NCBI RefSeq assembly: GCF_014839805.1
Contig: NC_051142.1
Span: 18,446,589 to 18,510,588 of the forward strand
Source: Manduca sexta
Lineage: Eukaryota > Arthropoda > Insecta > Lepidoptera > Sphingidae
Length of the DNA: 64,000 nucleotides
Direction: 5' to 3'
The notes beneath the pieces are model-generated. The model was not told the origin of the DNA and made no database searches. It was given only the letters and a program-made list of their open reading frames with translations. Position 1 is the first letter of the stretch, and every line of letters starts with the position of its first letter. Shown here piece by piece: positions 27,701-37,617 of this stretch. The position numbers and the translations under genes are program-made.

Positions 27701-30700
27701 TGTCTTGCGTCCACCTCTGATTTGAGTGAGAATATACCTACACCGGAAAAGAGAAGATAGATAATATTAAATATTACCGAGTGGTCTCGTAAATGCCATT
27801 ATGTTGTCTATTTTTATCGTAAGCACTGTAAGCATTGTTATTATTGGAAGCCATTGTGATCAGAAGGTATTTTCATCCATCTTTTACATCTTAATGATCA
27901 CACTATAATATAGTGTGATATATAAATATATATATTCATATTATGAAGGTTAATTCTAAATTCTGTGTGTTTGTGATCAGTTTAGCCAACTCTCATTATG
28001 TTGTAGAAATATGGCAAAACTAATAGACATCCAGCTTGCATCCCAAACTAACATAAACCTTGTGTTTAGATCATTGTATTTTATAATTAATTTCGTACAA
28101 TTTTATCGTGTCCGGGTTATTAATTTCCATTGTAGTTTTTGTTCTATGGTTTTTACTTTTTATGTACAGTCTACGTTTTGTAAAGGAAGGTATTAGTCAA
28201 AACATTACATGATTTCAGTTTTTGTTGTCTTCAGAAATCTTTGTAATTAATGTTTTTGTAACCAATGCAACTACTCGCTCATGACATATGAAATCACTTT
28301 ATAGACATTTTGCACAAATGATAATTATAAATTCTATTTCTGTAATATTATCTTTTTTATCGACAACCCATAAAAACAGTAATAAAACCACTCCGAATTT
28401 TGGATTTCAAAGTTCTACATGACCTGCACTTGACTAGCGATTTTCATTAAAAATAAAAAATATTTTCATTTCATTCTTTGATTATCTCATTTATTATATC
28501 AATGATCTAGCAATCATGCCTTCAGTGCAATGGGTCCCTAAATTTCAATCCTAATACATACTCCAGAAGAACAGTAAAGTTTTCGACGTTCACAGCTTGA
28601 CTAGGCTGATGTGGAATCAAAAATAAGACTTCAATTAGACGGAGCAATTGTATAAAGACAACAAAAAGTTATAGTTCTGAAGTGTGTACACAATATTAAG
28701 GCAAAATTTTTGCTCGCGATGCGACACGCATGAAACTTGCTGCAAGAAAATTGCTCCGTCGAATTCAGGCTTTAATTTTTTGTTGTTTATCTGTTGTTTA
28801 AAGATATGTTGACTTTTTGTAGGTACAATGACCCGCTCGTGGCGCTCGCGCACATCTTCTATCCAAAAGGAAAAAGACCTAACAGCCAAATGGGATTATT
28901 ATTAGCTGTGAGTATTAGTTATTTAGATTTAAATGCTAGTTCAGAGATCACTGACAACTAACCATTGACGTTATTGACCTCTCTGACTCCATTTATACTA
29001 AAATTTTATATTAGTCTGTCACAATGCTCTTTATTTTTAAAGGAGTAATGAATTTATATTTTTACATACGGAAAACGTATATGCCTAAAACCGCCATACG
29101 TAACTTATGCTACGAAAACCAAGGTTCCTATGAGAATTTCATCACAAGAAACTGACATTTACGAAGCTGAAAATAAATCCTATTTAAGGACAAAAATTAT
29201 AATGTTAATCAGTTTTACACATGGTCAGATACAAACAAAGCTACGTAAACACAATACGCTGTTTTCAACATATTTTAACATTCCATAGAGAAACGGCACC
29301 CTCGACGAAGTGTCCACAATCTACACTGGACACAAGAGCATGGAGAGGTTTGGATATCTGGACAAAGTGAACGGATTGGACCACATCCCCCACTGGAAGG
29401 ACAAGCCCTGTAATAATTTAAGGTAAGGCAATCATATTAACCAAGAACCGCCGTGGCCTTCTTTGACGCATTAGAAACGGCCCCGAGATATCCTGTTGCA
29501 CAACAGAGCAAGAGGATATCTCTTCCTAGGGCTCTTTCTTGGGGCTGTCTTAGTAAGTAGGGGCCAAAGAAGCCCCCAAACACTAAGGACACTCTTAAAG
29601 TCTACTGCAGCAAGAGACCAACCACCCGCATTACCGGCCGTCTCGGAATCACCTATTACGGAGTTGATAGGGGAACAACGCCCACTGTTCTTCCCCGACC
29701 TCCTGAACATACAACATCTTCCTTCCCCAAAGCTTTCCTTTACCGCCGACAATGTATCCTAGTTACTCTGGTATTGAGAGTGTTTACGATCGATGCTCGC
29801 TAAACAATAACTCTCCATAGATATGTAACAGAAAAAGAAATTGACAGTTTGCATTAAATACTTATGGTACCGATTGAAGGACATCATTTATTAGGCATTC
29901 AATGGTATTGTCTCAAATGATCGCAGTGCAGTGTCATGCACGTTTCATTGCATCACTGTCGCTACTTTAGTACCACTTACAGTCAGGATAATAAGGTCTC
30001 ATAAATATAATAATAATATTAAAGCCATAATAAGTACCTAAATAAAATGGTTTATGGATAATCGGTCAATATATTTTCCTTAATAATTATAAAAGTAAAC
30101 ATTATGTAGTTAGCTAAATCAAACATAATTAACTGTATGCTAATTGCAGATATAATTTTATGTTTGCCCGCCCTTGTACAATAGTTAAGTCATACATGCA
30201 CATACATATTACATACTACAAATATAAATCGACAAGTTTAGGATAAATTATAAAACTAAACAACTGAACTTATAAATAAGTGTGGAAGTTAGTGACATTT
30301 AGGTAATAATTAGATAATCACACGTAAAATTTTACACATAGGTAGACAAAATCTTTGAACACCAACCTGACTAAATTAACTAGATACCTCGCAGTTCTGG
30401 TAATTCAGGAAAAATAAATTCCTAATTCCGGTAAATATTTATTATAAGAGTAAATTACAAAAATGTATTAAAATACAATTGAACTAGGCGTTGCTCGCGG
30501 GTTCGCCAGAATGGAAAGCCTTTCACGCTACAAGTCGTAAATCACAGTAGCGATGTATGACGCTAGCGCCATCTATTTAAAAAAAAGTTTAAATTATTTC
30601 CCATAGAAGCAAATTACCGAAATAAAAAGTAGCGTATGTTTTAAACTAGGACATAGTATATGTAAAAGCGGCGATAGCCTAGTTGGGTGTGGAACGGACT

Positions 30701-33700
30701 GCCAAGACGAATGTCCGCAGGTTCAAATCCCAAGGGCACACACCTCTGACTTTTCTAATCATGTGTGTATTCTTTGTGAATTTATCGTTCGCTTTAACGG
30801 TGAAGGAAAACATCGTGAGGAAACCTGCACATCTGAGAAGTTCTCTATAGGAATTTCGAAGGTGTGTGAAGTCTACCAATCCGCACTAGGCCAGCGTGTT
30901 GGACTAAGGCCTAATCCCTCTCAGTAGTAGAGGAGACCCGTGCTCAGCAGTGGACAAGTATATAATAAGGGCTGATATTATTATTATTATTTATTATAGT
31001 GTATTTGTATGCTATTTTCACCTTTATTCGTTCAGCTGTCTCTACATTTGCACACAAACATCCAAACACCTTTACAAACTTTCGCATTCATAATATTACT
31101 TAAAAAAATAAGATATGGTAGTAAGATTAGCGTAAACACAAGTAAAACCGCATTATTTCTGTACTACCTACATCATAAATATTTATGTATCATTTAATAG
31201 CAATTAGCACTCATTACTGCGGCCTGGGCATGTGGTATTTATTTTTATATAATTTGCTTAGAGGAAACAAGCGTTTTAATGGACTATTTACATAAGGAAG
31301 TTAATTATATTCTCGGAAAAAGAATATAGAACTTAATGACGAGACGACCAGCCGTTTGACCTATCAAGGTACTAAATTCATATTCACGACTGTTATCTTC
31401 CAAGGCGTAGGTAGGGGCTGCAACTAATCCACCCACTTTTTGCCGTGAGTATTCTGTGCATGATGTGTTAGGAGACAAGTCAATTACTACTCCGGGCATC
31501 AGCCCCATGATGAATTAATGATATCAATCATATCAGATGAAATTTGTTTGGTTTATTATAAAAACCCACCCACTCTCCTGCTTTTAAAACTTGGTTATTA
31601 TGTAACTGCTAATTCAATTTATCTCTGATTTCAATAAATTATTACTCGAGACCGAATTATTTTATGTTTTTGCATATTATGTTGTAATAATTGCGGCAAT
31701 TCGACTTCTGCTAATTTTGTAGCTTGCAGGACTTGCGGCAAGACAAATGAATATAGATAGATGTAATAAATATTTCCGCAAATTTTATCGCGTCTGGAAC
31801 TTTTTGCGCAAAATATTGTTACAGGAACTGGCTAGTCCATATTTAGCATTAAAATCAAAGAATCAGTTGGACAGATTATCGCCCTTAAAACAGACTCTTC
31901 GACTTTATAATACTAATATAAATTAAATTTACTTTAAACAGAACAATGTATCAGTTCCTCCCAGCATCTGAGATGGAGCCTCGCTGCCTCTAGTGACGAA
32001 TGCAAATTATGATTCACCAATATTTTCCAAACAATATATTAACTTTTAAAAGATCAGCACGGGGCAAACTTTATTGCTTACATAGTGAGTTAAAACAAAT
32101 CTAGGCAGGTACTTTCGTCTATTTCAAATAATAATGAGATATTTTCGTGGTTTGATGGACATTGAATACAGTCATACGTAACTATCGGCTGTTTTCCTTC
32201 TGCGGGCGAAAGAAAAAGGAAGAGATTATCTATAAAGCCACTATAGACCGATAGCCAAGAATTACATTAAATAATTCTGTCTTCATTCCAGGGCTTCGGA
32301 AGGTTCGTTCTTCCCTCCCCGGTCGGTGACTAAGGAAGATATAGTCAACATTTACGACAAGGATCTGTGCAGGATCATGCCCCTACAGTACAGAAAGGAT
32401 GTATACAAAGATGGTAAGTAACCTGCTAGACAACTCAAAACACCGAAAATAAAATGCTAACAAATCTATCTAATTTTTAAAACGATGAAATCCGAACTAA
32501 ATATGTGTTTAAATAGAATAAATATGTATATTTATTATATTATATGGTAGGTATAAAAAGCGATAGCCTATTTAGGAGTGGAACGGATGGGCGAGACGAA
32601 TATCCGCGGGTTCAAAACCAAAGGGCACGCACCTCTGACTTTAATAAAGTTATGTGGGTATTCTTTGTGAATTATCGCGTGGTTTAACGATGAAGGAAAA
32701 GATCGTAAGGCAACCTATGTCAAGGGTATGTGAAGTCTACCAACCCGCACTAGGCCAGCGTGTTAGACTGCGGCCTAATCCCTCTGAGTAGTAAACAGGG
32801 CTGATATTATTATATATTATAAAAGACTCCTATATAAAAGTTAATTCATGAGTTATAGATTCTATCCCTACCATTTATCTGTTTGTTCCGCCACAATGGG
32901 TTTGAAAGATATAATAGTGAGGACGGCATTTGTGCTATTTTTCCAGGCATCCAAGCGGGGTTGTACACGCCTCCGGAGTCGACGTTCGAGTGCGCCGACA
33001 AGAATCCTGACAATAAATGCTACTGCCAGGGCGAGTCCTGTCCACCCAGAGGGTTGCAGAACATCAGTCCGTGTCAATATAGTAAGTTTTTAGTATAATG
33101 ATTTGTTATGTTTACGCGAATGTTAGACATTGAAATTAAACTAATTTTCCGGATTCTATCGCGGTTTTTTGTTTTTTATTTTTCTCCCGACGTTTCGAAG
33201 ACTTTGCAGCCTTCATGGTCACCGGGGTGGACTGAGGTGTTGTTCATCCGTAAAGTCAGAGTTACAATGTCTACCTACATTTTACAATAAATTTTAAAAA
33301 AGTTGTATATTTATAAAATGTAGGTAGATATTGTAACTTTGACTTTACGGATGAACAAAACCTCCCCCCCGTGACCATGAAGGCTGCAAAGTCTTCGAAA
33401 CGTCGGGAGAAAAACAAAAAACCGCGATAGAAACCGGAAAATTAGTTTAATTTCAAAGTTTGTAGTATTTAAAGTTAACACTAAAAATTCAGCCATACCT
33501 GAATAATTTTATGAAAATATATTAATTAAATTATCAAATAACCTCAGCCCGTTGCAAAAGCAAGGTCTGAAATTGTATACGATGAATGGCAATAGACCTC
33601 CCTCCCACTGGGTACTGCATGGGGACGCACCGCTGACGAAATATGATACTTTCTGCCTACCCCCGAAAAAAAACAAAGACGTACGTAATACTAAGTAATG

Positions 33701-35323
33701 TTACTTTAAATGTCATATAGTCACCTAAAAATAACGGGTACGCGTACACTATCAGATTTTTAAACGTAATTTTAATAAAATGACGTTATGCCACTAATTC
33801 GTTTTAAATTTCAGACGCTCCAGTATACCTCTCGTACCCTCACTTCTACGACGCGGATCCTTCGCTACTGGCTCCGTTTGAAGGGCTCAACCCTGATAAA
33901 CAGAAACACGAATCATACTTTTTGATACAACCGGTAAGGTAACAATAATAGAAGTGAACATTGTAAAATTTTCTATATTTGGATGTGTGTCATCAGTTAT
34001 TGCATTAACCCTTGGTATTTGGATAAAATTTGGTACCCTGGACTTTCATTTACTAATGGGAAAAAAATTGTATCCGCCTGTATAGTAATCACCGCACACA
34101 AGATGTTAAAACCTTTCATAGAGGCCCGCGTCACAATCGCATTCCGGGATCCGAGATTTCCGGTACCAAATATACCGGCATTATTCTGTTGACCGGGAAG
34201 ACATAATCATCTCTCGTCAGTCAACTCTATCTTATCCTTGGTACTGCTGAGTTGCCTCAACAAATTCAGTAACTTCAACCTCTGTCAGTTTTGTAATAAT
34301 CCATTGTTTCCCGGCAATAAATTGAAAACGTCTGCGTGGGGCCTTAAAATTTAAAAAGGCCGGTATAATTGTGTCAACAGGCGATGGGTATCTTTCGTTA
34401 GTCCACACTTTATCTAGATCCTATTCTATTTACCGTCTATACTACTTTTTATTGCAAAATCATATTGTTTTTTTTATTCCGAAAACGCTCATTCAAAAAG
34501 CTAAAATAAAGTTTTGTTTGCAGAAAATTGGCGTGCCTCTAGAAGGATTTGTCCGAGTGCAGCTGAACATGAAGGTAGACAAGGCGCCCAATGTGTACAT
34601 CAATAGTATCGACAAATTTCCCAACATCATTTTCCCGGTCATGTGGCTTGAAGAGGTAACTTGACTACTGAAATTTATGTAATTTTATTATTCATAGTAG
34701 GTTAACGATACCAATAACAGGAATTGAAAGATTTTTTTCTAAGCTGAAAGTGAAGTTGACACTCAAGTATAAGTAAATTTATTAATTCCTATATACTGCA
34801 ACATGTAGACAGAATTAGGAGTATAAATAAAATACATATTAATTTGTTGAATAAAGGTAAAATATTTCTTCTATAGGGGATACCGGAAATCACCACTTCT
34901 ATTTGGCGATGGATATACCTCGCCACCACGGTCGGGCCCGTCGCCGCTCCTCTCATCACCTACACTCTAATCGTGGGAGGTCTATTAGCCCTGGCCATCA
35001 TCTTCGTCAAAGCATACAAAAGCGTCGTCATAGGACAAAACTCCCTAGAAATTGTGGAAATAGGCAGGGAAACATTAAGAAGAGGGTCAACTCTGATCCA
35101 CAGTACCAAAATGAAGCAGTACCAAGCCTTAAAGAAGCAAGGGAGACACCAAGAACTGACCTTTGTCAGCAGTCCAGAGCTGAGCAGGAGTTTGGATGAG
35201 TTCAGGAATATGATGCGTCCAGATTTCGTAAGGTCTTCGTTTGGGGACGCCGAGAGAGAGTCCCTGATAAGGTCAGATAACACCTTCATACTCTCAGAAC
35301 ACAAAAGATTCGAGGACAGTTAA
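18623..35323 (+). CDS. CD36-family class B scavenger receptor, emp/LIMP-2-like (11 exons, N-terminus incomplete)
   Basis: Gene-level entry: join of 18623-18714, 20365-20525, 26973-27111, 27408-27535, 28823-28907, 29289-29422, 32292-32413, 32947-33081, 33815-33933, 34524-34655, 34877-35323, all GT-AG and phase-consistent. The product is about 563 residues after one split first codon. Seen: hydrophobic anchor (about residues 2-28); CD36 signatures such as FNVTNP, EVGPFVYR and SYPHFYDADPS; five N-glycosylation sequons; seven luminal cysteines including a CYC pair; second membrane segment about residues 437-459; charged tail of about 104 residues with YQAL and ERESLI. CD36 proteins bind lipids, lipoproteins or debris. 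LIMP-2, the lysosomal member, ends in a similar acidic dileucine, so an endolysosomal role is inferred. Most members are around 500 residues; the excess here is tail. The assignment to emp rather than another insect clade is tentative. The start codon is either an unseen short upstream exon or the ATG at 18640 inside the first exon. Confidence 0.93.
19445..19630 (+). repeat. Repeat family C copy in receptor intron A-B
   Basis: AATCGGTTTAGTAGTTCCTG followed by GTTCAAACAAGCAAACAAAA, the tail of family C. A second similar tail lies at 20085-20245. Confidence 0.45.
20365..20525 (+). CDS. Scavenger receptor exon B: start of luminal domain
   Basis: 161 bases, acceptor ctcccacag, donor gtaagt; starts in phase 0 and ends after two bases of an Arg codon. 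Encodes ELRLWNGSISYSYWQKPGV, then the family motif FNVTNP and EVGPFVYR. Contains two N-glycosylation sequons (NGS, NVT). Confidence 0.95.
21328..21613 (-). repeat. Repeat family A, copy 3
   Basis: TATTCCACTGCGCTCGCCAT and ACACCCAGGCGGTCTCTCTC in reverse orientation. Confidence 0.8.
23985..24285 (+). repeat. Repeat family C copy
   Basis: CTAGCTGTACCCGCGGTTTC ... CATACAGACAGACAG ... T-rich end. Confidence 0.5.
26690..26900 (-). repeat. Repeat family B copy beside exon C
   Basis: GCGACCACCGCACCC ... CAACAGGCCGGCATAATTGT ... CCACTTACCATCAGGTGCAG, near full length. Preceded by a TTGCACCTCTGCCTACCC fragment (26600-26650). Confidence 0.75.
26973..27111 (+). CDS. Scavenger receptor exon C
   Basis: 139 bases, acceptor ctttctttccag, donor gtgggt. 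The first base completes Arg split from exon B. Encodes REN then FHDNDTVTYQHNKILRF and VVPNIPLL, the conserved beta-strand region of the CD36 ectodomain. It follows a 6.4-kb intron, and a minus-oriented repeat ends only about 70 bases upstream. Confidence 0.95.
27150..27325 (+). repeat. Repeat family E copy in intron C-D
   Basis: GACGAAGAGTCCATGTAAGC through TATGTTGTGTCGGGTTCCG and CGCCACTGGG. It makes up more than half of this 296-bp intron. Confidence 0.65.
27408..27535 (+). CDS. Scavenger receptor exon D
   Basis: 128 bases, acceptor ttatttctag, donor gtaaga. Encodes TVTSFSHHMAGFLFNMF and TAEQLVFG. The family usually has a hydrophobic apical helix followed by this T-x-x-E/Q-L-x-x-G motif. 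Ends with two bases of a Gly codon. Confidence 0.95.
28631..28768. mobile_element. Small MITE, GACGGAGCAATT termini
   Basis: TCAATTAGACGGAGCAATTG at the left; the right end rc is TGAATTCGACGGAGCAATTT. 138 bp, no coding capacity, 54 bases before exon E. Confidence 0.5.
28823..28907 (+). CDS. Scavenger receptor exon E
   Basis: 85 bases, acceptor gactttttgtag, donor gtgagt. Completes Gly, then YNDPLVALAHIFYPKGKRP and MGLLLA. This is the G-Y-x-D/E-P-L motif of the family. A small inverted-repeat element ends about 55 bases upstream of the acceptor. Confidence 0.94.
29289..29422 (+). CDS. Scavenger receptor exon F
   Basis: 134 bases, acceptor acattccatag, donor gtaagg. Encodes RNGTLDEVSTIYTGHKSME and DHIPHWKDKPCNNL. 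It contains a sequon (NGT), the conserved N-G-T-x-D/D-x-x-x-x-x-T-G block and the first luminal cysteine. Ends with two bases of Arg. Confidence 0.95.
29440..29765. other. GC-rich unexplained patch in intron F-G
   Basis: Both strands stay open for about 90 codons (plus 29496-29762, minus 29471-29752). Base composition differs from the surrounding AT-rich intron. I recognise neither reading; a decayed transposon fragment is the most likely explanation. Confidence 0.3.
30667..30995 (+). mobile_element. tRNA-derived SINE, full-length copy
   Basis: A box in GCGATAGCCTAGTTGGGTGT, B box GGTTCAAATCCC, conserved body GAAGGAAAACATCGTGAGG, 3' CTCTCAGTAGTAGAGGA and an (ATT)n tail. The family resembles tRNA-derived SINEs widespread in Lepidoptera. 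Lies in receptor intron F-G. Confidence 0.85.
32292..32413 (+). CDS. Scavenger receptor exon G
   Basis: 122 bases, acceptor tcattccag, donor gtaagt. Encodes ASEGSFFPP, then IVNIYDKDLCRIMPLQY, corresponding to the G-S/T-F-P-P ... D-L-C-R-x-hydrophobic block of CD36 proteins, with the second luminal cysteine. Ends with one base of Gly. Confidence 0.95.
32559..32820 (+). mobile_element. tRNA-derived SINE, internally deleted copy
   Basis: AGCGATAGCCTATTTAGGAG to CTGATATTATTATATATTAT; about 60 bp shorter than the 30667 copy. In intron G-H. Confidence 0.8.
32947..33081 (+). CDS. Scavenger receptor exon H: cysteine cluster
   Basis: 135 bases, acceptor atttttccag, donor gtaagt. Encodes GIQAGLYTPPESTFECADK, then NKCYCQGESCPPRGLQNIS and PCQY. 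Five cysteines here match the disulfide knot of the CD36 ectodomain, plus one sequon (NIS). Ends with one base of Asn. A long foldback element starts about 50 bases downstream. Confidence 0.95.
33131..33457. mobile_element. Long foldback element in intron H-I
   Basis: Two near-identical inverted arms of about 150 bp (TGAAATTAAACTAATTTTCC ... and its reverse near 33436-33456) flank a short AT spacer around 33296-33313. Both arms carry TCTCCCGACGTTTCGAAGAC and GTAGGTAGA. The matching peptides on both strands (33108-33290, 33311-33496) are by-products. Confidence 0.85.
33815..33933 (+). CDS. Scavenger receptor exon I
   Basis: 119 bases, acceptor ttaaatttcag, donor gtaagg. Encodes the near-invariant NAPVYLSYPHFYDADPSLL, then GLNPDKQKHESYFLIQP, the CD36 'PHF' block. 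A second GT five bases on would break the frame with exon J, so the first donor was chosen. Confidence 0.95.
34060..34425 (-). repeat. Diverged family B copies in intron I-J
   Basis: 34060-34235 (ATCCGCCTG ... AATCATCTCTCGTCAGTCAAC) and 34355-34425 (AAGGCCGGTATAATTGTGTC) are reverse-oriented remnants. Confidence 0.5.
34524..34655 (+). CDS. Scavenger receptor exon J
   Basis: 132 bases, exactly 44 codons, acceptor gttttgtttgcag, donor gtaact. Encodes KIGVPLEGFVRVQLNMKV and NIIFPVMWLEE. The V-x-L-Q/Q-L-N-hydrophobic strand and the F-P-V-x-W-L/F-E-E motif precede the second membrane segment in this family. Confidence 0.95.
34877..35323 (+). CDS. Scavenger receptor exon K: second membrane segment and long cytoplasmic tail
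   Basis: Terminal exon, acceptor tcttctatag, stop TAA at 35321-35323, 148 codons plus stop. Begins GIPEITTSIWRWIYLATT; a hydrophobic segment ends in LLALAIIFV, followed by KAYKSVV and a tail of about 100 residues rich in R, K, E, S and Q. The tail holds YQAL (35120-35131) and ERESLI (35252-35269). The last residues are SEHKRFEDS. The tail is long for the family, and I recognise no folded domain in it. Confidence 0.94.
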   Translation, partial: GIPEITTSIWRWIYLATTVGPVAAPLITYTLIVGGLLALAIIFVKAYKSVVIGQNSLEIVEIGRETLRRGSTLIHSTKMKQYQALKKQGRHQELTFVSSPELSRSLDEFRNMMRPDFVRSSFGDAERESLIRSDNTFILSEHKRFEDS

Positions 35324-35382
35324 GTTTATTTAATGTAAAATTTATAAGCAGTATTTTTTGTTTGGACTGGTTTTTTTTCGTT

Positions 35383-35388
35383 AATAAA
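35383..35388 (+). terminator. Poly(A) signal of the scavenger receptor gene
   Basis: AATAAA lies 60 bases after the TAA stop, giving a very short 3' UTR. It is the first canonical signal downstream of the coding sequence. Confidence 0.65.
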
Positions 35389-37320
35389 GTTGATGAATAG
35401 CGAACAAATTGACGGTTGGACATAATTATTACGTAACCATGTCTAGATCTGATTTAAAAAATAGTAGATTTTTTTGTTTTAATTATCAGATACCGGATTA
35501 AGTCAATATCTAAAGTTCTATATTTATTTCGTAAATCTATAATTTTATGAAGTGTAGCAGAGTTCCATGTGAGTACAGAGCACACGTTTTAAATTCGACA
35601 TATAGCACTCAGACAAGATTAGTAATTATTCATTTTTTTCTCAACCTTAATAGATTCCTTTGCTTTTCATGACAAACCAGCTCTATTAGTTCATTAACAA
35701 CAAATATGATTTATTGTATATTCAATAATTCCAATCGCATCATAACTCATATAAAGTAATTTTCGAATATGAAATCTATAATTAATTATGTCCATTATTA
35801 ATTCATATGCCTAGGTATTATATAACACAAGAAAAAACCAGTTCGAAATATTATCTATAATGTTTTCTAAGTGTATATAAAGCTCTTGAAATTGTATGTA
35901 AAGTGAGCAGTTATAAAAACGTCGCAAAAAAACGCGGCGTTTGTATTTGAAACGCGGGACGATGAGATGCGGTATCACTGAATAACTGTTACAAATAAAA
36001 AAGGTACAATAATTCAACATCCGGAAGATAGTAATTCGCACCTTTAGAACTAAAGTGATCTAACTCAATAATTATATACATTCTGGTTTTGTTAAAAAAT
36101 ACGTCATTCCAATGCATGCTCTATAATTTTATGACGAGAAAAAAGACAAATTTATAGAATAGAAACAGAGATTCTCACTTTCGACGACCACCTAATTCAC
36201 TGCCTTCTATATTTGTTTTCAATTGTTTTTTAATTCGTTTGCCGCAAATCGTATTGTTTGAATTAGGTCACCTTAGTTCTAAGAGTGTGATATGTGACGA
36301 ATAATTATCTGGTCGAAATAACTCGAACAAAAATGCTAAACTGACGTGCCATTCCGATTTTATCGATTAAAATGGGTATAACAGAACAATCTTTTTTGGC
36401 ATGTTTTCAAATCACTTGTTTTGATGGAGTTATTCCCGGGATCGGAGATTAAATTTGGGTTCGTGTATTGTATTGTAATAGACTAGAAGCCAATCCATCC
36501 CAATAAGCATGCGCAGGACCTTTTGAAAGCCGGACTAACAATAATTCTTATGAATTTTAAACGTTGACCCTCGTGTCTTCGTGTTACCTAACTTTTTACG
36601 TTCAGTGGACTGTCTCTGTGGCGTAGTTTTTAATTTTATATATTTGTATTGCATGCGTGGTACGACACTCTGAAGTCCTGGGTTTAATTCCCAGATCGGA
36701 CAGCGATATTGGGTACTTGAGCTTAGTATCTTGTAGCTGAGTAGTAAATGTTTTGTTTGGTGGAATATCAATAGCGCATCTCATCGACCCTAGTTGTTAG
36801 TTTAAGCTAATTTCGGGGTTACGTATGTTACGATTAAGGGTTTTATGACTGAATACGGTTCCGATTTTAATGGAATCTTATGTAGTATAAATAAATATTG
36901 CTCATTTAATGTAAGCACGTATATGTTGATGTAAATGTTGAAAGATCCAGTTTTCGCCAAAATAGAACGTAACTATATAAGAATAGAATCGAAATACCAA
37001 TCAATGACAAATGGTTAAGGGATTTAAAAGGGATGAAAATGTACGAAATTTCAATTGAAATTGTAGCCAAATAAAGCATTATTTTGACCCATTAAGTTAA
37101 TATTGGCCCGGTTTTCTTTCGTATTAACGTTGTCATACAAAACCAAAACACAAGCATCGTTAACTTTTTTGGAAACCCCAGAAATTTATTTTATTTATTA
37201 CTGTTGTGTATAAGGGATATTTGCTAAATAATAGAGGCCGTCGATTAATATTACCGCAAAACTTTATAGTCAGACAGAGTCAAGATGACAGTGTACAGAA
37301 CAATGCTTGGGATTGTTCTA
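35389..37320. other. Intergenic DNA after the receptor gene
   Basis: AT-rich, no exon seen. 36605-36785 is a tRNA-related SINE (GTCCTGGGTTTAATTCCCAG as B box). Confidence 0.45.
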
Positions 37321-37617
37321 ATGCCGGCGCCACACGTAGCAAAAATATTTTAACACTTGTTTGAACTCATGTGTGGCACAGGTATTTGCGTATTTGTGCA
37401 AAGTTCGTTTAAATGTTTGCGTATTTGCCATTCGGTATCGGTTTTTCAACCACACATCAAACGTTCAAAGTTATCGAATTGCTTAAAAGAGAACAGATTA
37501 TATGGAAACCTAAAAGTAAAAGCCTTAAACATTGAAATTTGGCCAGTGTCTGTAACCGTGTTCAAGTGTGTGGCAAAGTCTTTGTTCAAATATTTGTCGT
37601 GTGTGGCGCCGGCATAA
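37321..37617. mobile_element. TIR element, ATGCCGGCGCCACACG ends
   Basis: Left ATGCCGGCGCCACACGTAGC and right rc ATGCCGGCGCCACACACGAC are inverted; the match extends into AAATATTT. The 86-codon ORF inside is part of the element. Confidence 0.65.

Noticed and set aside
33108..33496. Two opposite-strand ORFs with the same peptide
   Set aside because: They are mirror products of the foldback element arms.
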